From Burkholderia sp. WSM2230 (GTDB lineage: Bacteria > Pseudomonadota > Gammaproteobacteria > Burkholderiales > Burkholderiaceae): a stretch of DNA of 64,000 nt. Below, piece by piece: positions 58,411 to 64,000 of the stretch. The translations under genes were made by a program, and so were the position numbers. Numbering within the stretch: position 1 is the first letter of the stretch; every line of letters begins with the position of its first letter. Location of the stretch: contig NZ_AXAJ01000004.1 in NCBI RefSeq assembly GCF_000472445.1, positions 62,001 to 126,000 of the forward strand. The letters run 5' to 3'. The notes under the pieces are model-generated. The model had not been told where the DNA came from. It worked only from the letters and a program-made list of their open reading frames with translations, and did no database searches.

Positions 58411-58472
58411 CGAGTGGCCGCGCATCGCGCCGGCTGCCGCCGGACTCGATGCGCGCACAACTTTTTCCGCTC

Positions 58473-58502
58473 AAAGCCCGCCTCCAAGGCGGGCTTTTTT
58501 CG
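58473..58502 (+). terminator. Rho-independent terminator after thiC
   Basis: AAAGCCCGCCT and AGGCGGGCTTT form an 11-base-pair stem with a CCA loop region and a T run. Confidence 0.9.
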
Positions 58503-58670
58503 TCCGGCGGGCAGGCACGGCGCATGCTCCATCAAGGGAAACATTTGATTACGAAACCGTCAGTCTGCTGACAACCGCATACAACTCGAAACCGGTTGCG
58601 GCGATAAGATCAAACCAGCAAACGCATAACGACAGGCGGCTTCGAATCACAACAAAGGGAGTGAGTCATC

Positions 58671-58883
58671 ATGAAATCGATCCGTAAAATGGGTTCGCTT
58701 GCGATGATCGTGGCGGTTGTCGCAAGCCTTTCCGCATGCGAGGGTATGACGACGCGGCAACGGGACACTGCAATCGGGGCGGGCGTAGGCGGTGCGGCGG
58801 GCGCTGTGATCGGCGGTAACGCGTTGTCTACGCTCGGCGGCGCTGCCGTGGGTGGCGTGATCGGCAACCAGGTCGGCAAGTAG
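58671..58883 (+). CDS. Glycine-zipper lipoprotein (OsmB-like)
   Basis: 70 residues. Lipobox in SLSACEG (Cys23), then a Gly-zipper AIGAGVGGAAGAVIGG and GGAAVGGVIGNQVGK. Such small outer-membrane-associated proteins are osmotically or stress induced. GGGAG precedes the ATG. The 250-base spacer after it is featureless. Confidence 0.88.
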   Translation: MKSIRKMGSLAMIVAVVASLSACEGMTTRQRDTAIGAGVGGAAGAVIGGNALSTLGGAAVGGVIGNQVGK

Positions 58884-59134
58884 GCCTTCATGCATGACGC
58901 TGCAATGCGGGCCGGGTGCAAAAGCGCGCCCGCGTTTGCGGCGGTCAGGCAGAGTCATGCGGGGATCATTGCCGCATGAACACGGCGTTGGATGAGCGGC
59001 CGCCACGCGCGGCTGCAACAAGACGCAATGCACCGTTACTGTTTTGCAATGTTCGTCCCGCCTCATGGGCGTAAGCTCGTGCGATAACGTGCCGACGAGG
59101 GCGTCGGCCGCGTTGTCTGCAACTGGAGCGCGCC

Positions 59135-59650
59135 ATGAAGTCCCGCGTCATCGATTCTCTTCTTGCCATTCATATGCGCCTGCCGCGCATTCGCTCAGTG
59201 CGATCTGTCGGCCACGGCCGGCTCGCGCTGAGCGGCGCGGCGGGCGCGCTGCTGCTGTCGGGCTGCTATTACCCGTACGGCTACTATCCGGCTTACTACC
59301 CTTCCGCCTACCCGGCCTATTACGCGACCGTGCCGGCCAGCGCCACCCAGCGCGAAGTGCCGCTCGGCACGATAGATGACTCGTCTGGCGGGCAGCAGTC
59401 CGCGCCGCAGTCGTCGCAGTCCGCACCGGTGCAACAAGGTCAGCAGGCGCAGCCAGGACCGGATACTTCACCGCCGGCGTATGTGGTCGCACAGCCGCCG
59501 GTGTATGTAGCGCCGGCTTACCCCGCGTACTATCCGCCGCCGGTTTATCCGGCGTGGTACGGCTATGGCTATCCGGGCTGGTATGGCCCGGCGGTGTCCA
59601 TCGGCTTCGGCTGGTCGTGGGGCGGTGGCGGGCGGGGCCGGCATCATTGA
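59135..59650 (+). CDS. Tyr/Pro-rich putative lipoprotein, unknown function
   Basis: 171 residues. After a basic N-terminus, a short hydrophobic segment ends LLLSGCYYPYGYYPAYYP, a possible lipobox. The rest is repetitive in YP, PAYY and PPVYPAWYGYG with a Gln/Ser linker and a Gly-rich tail ending RGRHH. Low complexity; probably envelope-exposed. A start at Met14 (MRLPRIRSV) is possible. No function is recognised. Confidence 0.6.
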   Translation: MKSRVIDSLLAIHMRLPRIRSVRSVGHGRLALSGAAGALLLSGCYYPYGYYPAYYPSAYPAYYATVPASATQREVPLGTIDDSSGGQQSAPQSSQSAPVQQGQQAQPGPDTSPPAYVVAQPPVYVAPAYPAYYPPPVYPAWYGYGYPGWYGPAVSIGFGWSWGGGGRGRHH

Positions 59651-59665
59651 GCGGCGTTGGGCGAA

Positions 59666-59859
59666 GCGGGTTTCTTGAGGCGGGTTTCTTGAGGCGGGTT
59701 TCTTGAGGGGGGTTTCTTGAGGCGGGTTTCTTGAGGCGCGTTTCTCGAGGCCGGTTTCTTGAGGCCGGTTTCTTGAGGGGGTTTGTTGAGCCGGTTTCTT
59801 GAAGCCGGTTTCTAACGCCAATTTCTCGAGCCCGGTTTGTCGAAAGCGGCTTCTCGAGG
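59666..59859. repeat. 14-bp tandem array, about 14 copies, behind the Tyr/Pro-rich gene
   Basis: Unit GCGGGTTTCTTGAG repeats with a strict 14-bp period for eight copies from 59666 and then decays (13, 13, 12, 15 bp units) to 59859. The 14-bp period is not a multiple of three, so a reading frame through it is not conserved. The remaining 59860-60105 holds only the lldP promoter area. Confidence 0.9.
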
Positions 59860-60105
59860 CCTGTCCCCCGGCGCTGCTCCCCATGTCAGTCGCCCTTCCC
59901 CGCCGTGCGCCTTCGCTCCTCCCGTAGTTTCCCTTCTTGACGCGCGAGCCCCGCGCTCTATTCTTGGTTAGGCCACACACAGTAAGCGTTTAAAAGCGAG
60001 CCGCCGGTGTTTCGTCGATCGGCGGCGCTCATCCGTCCTGCACCAGCGACGCGTCCCGTCATTGGCAATTCCGCGTCGATTTCGAACAACAACGAAGGAG
60101 ACGTG

Positions 60106-61704
60106 ATGTTTCATCAACTACTCACCCCCGTCGGCAATTCCCTGCTTGCGTCGTTTCTTGTCGCGGCGCTGCCTATCATCGTCGTGCTGGTGCTGCTCGG
60201 CTGGGCGCGCCGGCCCGCGTGGCAGGCGTCGCTCGCGGGGCTCGTCGTCGGTCTGATCGTCGCCATCGCCGGATGGAAGTTTCCGGTGAGGCTCGCGCTA
60301 GACTCGGTCGCGGCCGGGGTCGTGTTCGCGTGCTGGCCCGTCATGTGGATCGTGTTCACCGCGATCCTGCTGTACAACATCGCGCAGCGCTCCGGCCGCT
60401 TCGCCGCGTTTCGCATGTGGATGATCGACAATCTGCCGAACGACCGGCGCGTCGTGCTGGTGGTGGTCGGTTTTTCGTTCGGCGCGCTGCTCGAGGGCAT
60501 TTCGGGCTTCGGCACGCCGGTCGCGATCACCAGTTCGCTGCTGATCCTGCTCGGTTTTCCGACGCTCGAGGCGCTCACTTTCACGCTGATCTTCAACACC
60601 GCGCCGGTGGCATTCGGCGCACTCGGCGTGCCGATCACGGTGCTCGGCGCGGTCACGCATCTGCCCGCCGATTCGCTCGCGAAAATGGTCGGCCGCCAGC
60701 TGCCGTTCTTCGCGCTGCTGCTGCCCTTCTATGTGATCGCCGTGTATGCCGGCTTTCGCAACATGCTGCGCATCTGGCCGGTGTTGCTGGTGTCGGGCGC
60801 GAGCTTCGCGCTTACGCAGTTCGTCGCGTCGAACTATGTCAACTACAGTCTGACCGACGTGTTGTCGTCGCTGGTTTCGCTCATCGTCACCATCGCGTTT
60901 CTGCGCGTGTGGAAGCCCGCCGCCGACCCGGCGTTCGCGGTCGACATCGATCGTGTCGGCGAGGTGCGCGGCAAGATCGGCGGCGGCCAGGGCTGGTATC
61001 CGTGGATCATCGTGTCCGTGGTCGTGATCGTCTGGACCGTGGCAAAGATTTTTCTGATCGGCGATGTGAAAATTCCGTGGCCGGGGCTCGACAAGGCCGT
61101 GTTCATCACGTTGTACAACACGCCCTACGGCGCGATCTGGGACTTCCAGCCGCTCGCGACGGGCACGGCGATTCTGGTCGCGGCCATCATCACGAGTCTC
61201 GTGGTCAAGCTCAGCGCGCGCGAATTCGGCGCGGCCATCGCCGATACGTGGGTGCAGACGCGCATTGCGATTCTGACGGTCGCCACCATCGTCGGACTCG
61301 CGTATCTGATGAATTACTCGGGGCTTACTTATACGCTCGGGCTCGGCGTTGCGTCGGTCGGACCGTTCTTCCCGTTGGTGTCGGCATTCCTCGGCTGGGT
61401 CGCGGTATTCCTGTCAGGCAGCGACACGTCGGGCAACGCCCTGTTCGGCAATCTGCAGGTGGTCGCGGCTAATCAGTTGAATCTCAACCCGGTGCTCATG
61501 GCGGCGACCAATTCGTCAGGCGGTGTGATGGGCAAGATGATCTCGCCGCAAAACATCTCCACGGGCGTGGCGACGACCGACCTCAAAGGCAAGGAAGGCG
61601 TGGTGTTCGCGAGAACCTTCAAGCACTCGATTCTGTTGACGGTGCTGCTCGGCATTCTTGTCTGGCTGCAGCAGAACGTGCTGCAGGGGATGATTCCGCA
61701 TTGA
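60106..61704 (+). CDS. lldP: L-lactate permease (LctP family)
   Basis: 532 residues, about twelve to fourteen membrane segments. The GFSFGALLEGISGFGTPVAI region and FLSGSDTSGNALFGNLQ with NSSGGVMGKMISPQNI are LctP family hallmarks. It imports L-lactate, and often glycolate, by proton symport. ATG 60106 follows AAGGAG; a GTG one codon earlier is in frame. A 16-bp repeat array lies 104 bases downstream. Confidence 0.92.
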   Translation: MFHQLLTPVGNSLLASFLVAALPIIVVLVLLGWARRPAWQASLAGLVVGLIVAIAGWKFPVRLALDSVAAGVVFACWPVMWIVFTAILLYNIAQRSGRFAAFRMWMIDNLPNDRRVVLVVVGFSFGALLEGISGFGTPVAITSSLLILLGFPTLEALTFTLIFNTAPVAFGALGVPITVLGAVTHLPADSLAKMVGRQLPFFALLLPFYVIAVYAGFRNMLRIWPVLLVSGASFALTQFVASNYVNYSLTDVLSSLVSLIVTIAFLRVWKPAADPAFAVDIDRVGEVRGKIGGGQGWYPWIIVSVVVIVWTVAKIFLIGDVKIPWPGLDKAVFITLYNTPYGAIWDFQPLATGTAILVAAIITSLVVKLSAREFGAAIADTWVQTRIAILTVATIVGLAYLMNYSGLTYTLGLGVASVGPFFPLVSAFLGWVAVFLSGSDTSGNALFGNLQVVAANQLNLNPVLMAATNSSGGVMGKMISPQNISTGVATTDLKGKEGVVFARTFKHSILLTVLLGILVWLQQNVLQGMIPH

Positions 61705-61808
61705 AGGTTGAGCGGCTGTGATGCGCGTGGCTGGCTTGCGGCTCGGCCACGCCACGCGTTGCTATGCCCGCTTTGCGCGTCAGCCTGATGGCGCAGGCGC
61801 GGTTCGTC

Positions 61809-61872
61809 GCTTCAGCGGTTCATTGCTTCAGCGGTTCGTTGCTTCAGTGGTTCATTGCTTCAGCGGTTCACC
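61809..61872. repeat. 16-bp tandem array behind lldP
   Basis: Four copies of GCTTCAGCGGTTCATT at 61809, 61825, 61841 and 61857, each differing by one to three bases. The remainder of 61705-62141 shows no gene, only short open frames in the repeat. Confidence 0.85.
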
Positions 61873-62141
61873 GGTCACTGCTTCACGCGGTGTCATCAAC
61901 CTTCGCTTCCATACACGGCGCGCGCCGCGCCGCTTCGTCTTTCATCCGTGATTGATCGCAATTTTTCTCACATCAGCGTGAGAATTGCTCGCTTTGCACG
62001 TCAGCCGACGACGCTTACGATCACGTCTGTCAGACGTCTTCTCCCGATACTTGCCGTTTCATTCGAACGTGAAACGTTTTGGGCTACCGCGCTGTTACGA
62101 TGCGCAGGCGTCTCGACTCAACCGCGCGCGACGCCACCATA

Positions 62142-63068
62142 ATGAATGCCAAAAATCTTTTCCAGTTGCTGATCCTCGCGGCCCTATGGGGCGCGTCGTT
62201 TCTGTTCATCCGCGTCGGCGTGACCGACTTCGGCGTTGCTCCGCTGATGGCGCTGCGCGTCGGCATCGGTGCGCTTTTCCTCATCATCGTGCTGCTGGCG
62301 CGACGTCCGTTGCAACAGTCCGCGACTATTCTGCGCACGCGAGCCCTGCCGTTGCTCGTAGTCGGCATTCTGAATTCGGCCGCGCCGTTTTGCCTCTTCG
62401 CTTATGCGGAGTTGACGCTTTCCGCGGGCGTAACCTCTGTGATCAACGCGACCACGCCGCTGTGGGGCGGCCTGGTCGCGTTCGTCTGGCTGCGCGATCG
62501 GCTGAGCGGCCTGCGCACGCTCGGCCTCGCGATCGGTTTTCTCGGCGTGCTGATGCTGGTGTGGGATCAGATCGCCGCGCCGAGCGGCTCGGCCGCCACG
62601 CCGTTGAGCACCGCGCTGGCCGCCGGCGCGGCGCTCGGTGCAACGCTGCTGTACGGCATCGCTGCCAATTACACGAAACGTTACCTGACCGGCGTCGATG
62701 CACTGACCGTCGCGGCCGGCACCATGACCGGCGCGACCATCGTGCTCCTGCCGCTCGCCGTGATCTACTGGCCGAGCGCACCGGTCTCGCTGCATGCATG
62801 GGGCGCGGTGCTCGCGCTCGGCGTGGCGTGCACGGGCATCGCCTACATGCTGTTCTTCCACCTGATTGCCGTGGCAGGCCCGGCGCGCGCAATCACGGTG
62901 ACGTTCGTGATCCCGATCTTCGGCATTCTTTGGGGCGCGCTGTTTCTTGGCGAAGGCGTGTCGGCCGGCATGCTCGAAGGCTGCGCCGTGATTCTGGTGG
63001 GTACGGCTTTGGCGACGGGCGTCATCAAGCGTTTGCCGTGGTTCGGCACGCGGCACGCGGATACTTGA
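62142..63068 (+). CDS. EamA/DMT family transporter
   Basis: 308 residues from ATG 62142, ten predicted membrane segments in two EamA repeats. LAALWGASFLFIRVGV at the start and FVIPIFGILWGALFLGE near the end are typical. A frame upstream to 62079 is basic and not hydrophobic, so is rejected; the chosen start lacks a good ribosome binding site. Unrelated in close sequence to the EamA protein at 50977. Substrate unknown. Confidence 0.85.
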   Translation: MNAKNLFQLLILAALWGASFLFIRVGVTDFGVAPLMALRVGIGALFLIIVLLARRPLQQSATILRTRALPLLVVGILNSAAPFCLFAYAELTLSAGVTSVINATTPLWGGLVAFVWLRDRLSGLRTLGLAIGFLGVLMLVWDQIAAPSGSAATPLSTALAAGAALGATLLYGIAANYTKRYLTGVDALTVAAGTMTGATIVLLPLAVIYWPSAPVSLHAWGAVLALGVACTGIAYMLFFHLIAVAGPARAITVTFVIPIFGILWGALFLGEGVSAGMLEGCAVILVGTALATGVIKRLPWFGTRHADT

Positions 63069-63090
63069 TGAGTTTTGTGCCGGCCAGCGC

Positions 63091-63123
63091 GAAAAATAGC
63101 CCGCACTCCACCGGAGTGCGGGC
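63091..63123 (-). terminator. Hairpin with a T-rich minus-strand tail
   Basis: GCCCGCACTCC and GGAGTGCGGGC are perfect 11-base inverted copies with a three-base loop. On the minus strand the stem is followed by TATTTTT, so it more likely terminates leftward transcription, such as that of the small membrane ORF. It may also protect the EamA mRNA end. Confidence 0.65.
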
Positions 63124-63542
63124 AAAAACCGTCGCCCTACGAGGATAGGCGACGGGGCCACCAAGGCCTGCGCGTCGAACGCGCGGCCGTCATCGGGCTG
63201 AGCATCGGCTTCATGACCGACGCTCCCACTGGTTGAAGCAACGTGCTGAAGAAAGCGCGCTTGCGTCGGACCACGGCAATCCGGCCCCATCAATCTGAAA
63301 GCACCATGCATGCCAGTTATGACGAAGCCGCAGAAAAATGCCGCAACGCGTTGATTTGGCGCGGAATTTGAATTGCGTGACGACGCGCGCGGCAGGCCGC
63401 CGCGAGGTTCGGAAAAGTTACGTCACCGGGGTAACGTCAGGGCAGTAACGTGACGTCAGGCAGCAGGGGCGTGTTGGGAGATGCGCTTTGCCGGCCGCCT
63501 GGCCACGGGGGACGGCGGCAGAGCAACAGCGAGGGCGCGGAT
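63124..63542. other. Intergenic stretch without recognised genes
   Basis: About 420 bases. No frame looks coding. GTAACGTCAG and GTAACGTGACGTCAGG at 63431-63460 form a small cluster of related words, with ACGTCAC/GTGACGT as an inverted pair. Function unknown. Confidence 0.5.
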
Positions 63543-63698
63543 TCAACGCATCGGCCACTTCGAGCGCAGCGCGCTCATATGCCGGGCCCGCACCGATCGC
63601 GGCTGGCGCGGTTCGCGTGGATTCAAAGCCGCGCCGCACACGAGCGCGAGAACGAACAAGCTCACCGCCCACATCCAGTAAGGAATCACGTCGAACAT
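63543..63698 (-). CDS. Putative 51-residue membrane protein
   Basis: MFDVIPYWMWAVSLFVLALV leads a single hydrophobic helix, followed by a basic tail ending SKWPMR. A GGAG six bases before the ATG gives strong support for translation. No family is recognised. It lies between the bamC terminator and the hairpin at 63099 on the same strand, forming its own small unit. Confidence 0.5.
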   Translation of the reverse strand: MFDVIPYWMWAVSLFVLALVCGAALNPREPRQPRSVRARHMSALRSKWPMR

Positions 63699-63793
63699 GG
63701 CGATCTCCGTCGAATGCCGGTTCGCGCCGGCATGCTCATGACAAGCAAGACATGTGCACGGGACGCCAGCCGATGTGCAGCGCGGAGACCATG

Positions 63794-63831
63794 AAAAAAC
63801 CCGCCCGGAACATTCATGTTTCGGGCGGGTT
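63794..63831 (-). terminator. Rho-independent terminator after bamC
   Basis: Minus-strand AACCCGCCCG and CGGGCGGGTT form a ten-base-pair stem extended by an inner AACAT/ATGTT pairing, followed by six T. Confidence 0.88.
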
Positions 63832-63869
63832 CTCAGACTGTCTGCTGCCGGCTTACCAGCCGGCGCGCT

Positions 63870-64000
63870 TCAGTGCAACTGGTCGGCCATCAAAGTCAGA
63901 ATCTGCCTTGCCTGCGGGCTTTCGTCGATACCGCCCTTGTCGTCGACCACGGCCACGCGCGTCTGGTCCGGCGTCAGCGCGCGCACGTTCACGCGGTACT
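63870..64000 (-). CDS. bamC: Outer membrane assembly lipoprotein BamC, C-terminal end (cut by window edge)
   Basis: Only the last 42 residues are visible: YRVNVRALTPDQTRVAVVDD through the terminal ILTLMADQLH. The pattern resembles the C-terminal helix-grip domain of Burkholderia BamC, a lipoprotein of the Bam outer-membrane protein insertion machine. The match is by memory of the family ending and the piece is short, so the call is moderate. Confidence 0.55.
   Translation of the reverse strand, partial: YRVNVRALTPDQTRVAVVDDKGGIDESPQARQILTLMADQLH

Noticed and set aside
59666-59859. Possible CRISPR array
   Set aside because: Units are 14 bp with no spacers, and no cas genes are present.
59468-59980. 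170-codon minus-strand frame across the 14-bp array
   Set aside because: The repeat period is not a multiple of three, the frame has no ribosome binding site and it overlaps the Tyr/Pro-rich gene antisense.

Overview
The window is a high-GC chromosomal segment from a betaproteobacterium of the Burkholderiaceae, most likely Paraburkholderia or Burkholderia. The basis is family content: a trimeric autotransporter with an extended signal peptide, paired DUF1328 proteins, an entericidin, an MXKDX-repeat protein, YggX, an L-fuconate dehydratase and a BamC tail, together with strong GC bias and frequent long antisense ORFs. Nothing is a prophage, CRISPR array or intact insertion sequence. One tRNA, tRNA-Leu(UAA), is present. 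The species is an inference.

Layout. 1-5.9 kb: 5' part of glnA with a sigma54 promoter and two NtrC-like sites, a rhodanese, a CinA/MoaB-like protein with an EI24 membrane protein, a sterol-desaturase-type hydroxylase and a secreted beta-propeller. 5.9-9.8 kb: an inverted-repeat-rich intergenic region and a 1051-residue trimeric autotransporter adhesin with a strong terminator. 9.8-18.2 kb: housekeeping genes hrpA (-), argA, yggX and a ProP-type transporter. 18.2-28.6 kb: phosphoesterase, TMEM175-like channel, flavin disulfide oxidoreductase, GAF/PAS/GGDEF/EAL protein, LprI-like protein, and a MocR regulator divergent from a molybdopterin oxidoreductase. 28.6-34.1 kb: YgjP-like metallopeptidase and a sugar ABC importer with L-fuconate dehydratase. 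34.8-41 kb: tRNA-Leu, then a tightly overlapped LacI / ABC importer / GpdQ-like phosphodiesterase operon. 41-47.5 kb: MFS exporter and a signalling and stress cluster (two response regulators, ferritin-like protein, two DUF1328 proteins, histidine kinase, entericidin). 47.7-52 kb: DUF4397 lipoprotein, fadH and an EamA transporter. 52.3-55 kb: an envelope redox operon. 55.5-58.5 kb: rnk, TPP riboswitch and thiC. 58.6-64 kb: small envelope proteins, lldP, EamA transporter, a small membrane ORF and the 3' end of bamC.

Functional units. The most interesting is the 52.3-55.0 kb minus-strand operon: DUF1223 CxxC protein, cytochrome b561-type membrane protein, Tat-exported molybdopterin oxidoreductase and a Met-rich MXKDX repeat protein. 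It resembles the hypochlorite-scavenging YedY1/YedZ1/MrpX arrangement and has a candidate ECF-type promoter just upstream. The second is the LacI-ABC-GpdQ operon, which looks like a phosphodiester uptake and hydrolysis module. Other unusual structure includes a palindromic TATAAT shared by hrpA and argA within 23 bp, and four unrelated short tandem arrays lying behind + strand genes.

Start codons were moved from the longest possible ORF where ribosome binding sites, stop/start overlaps or family N-termini argued for it. Such changes are stated in each entry.
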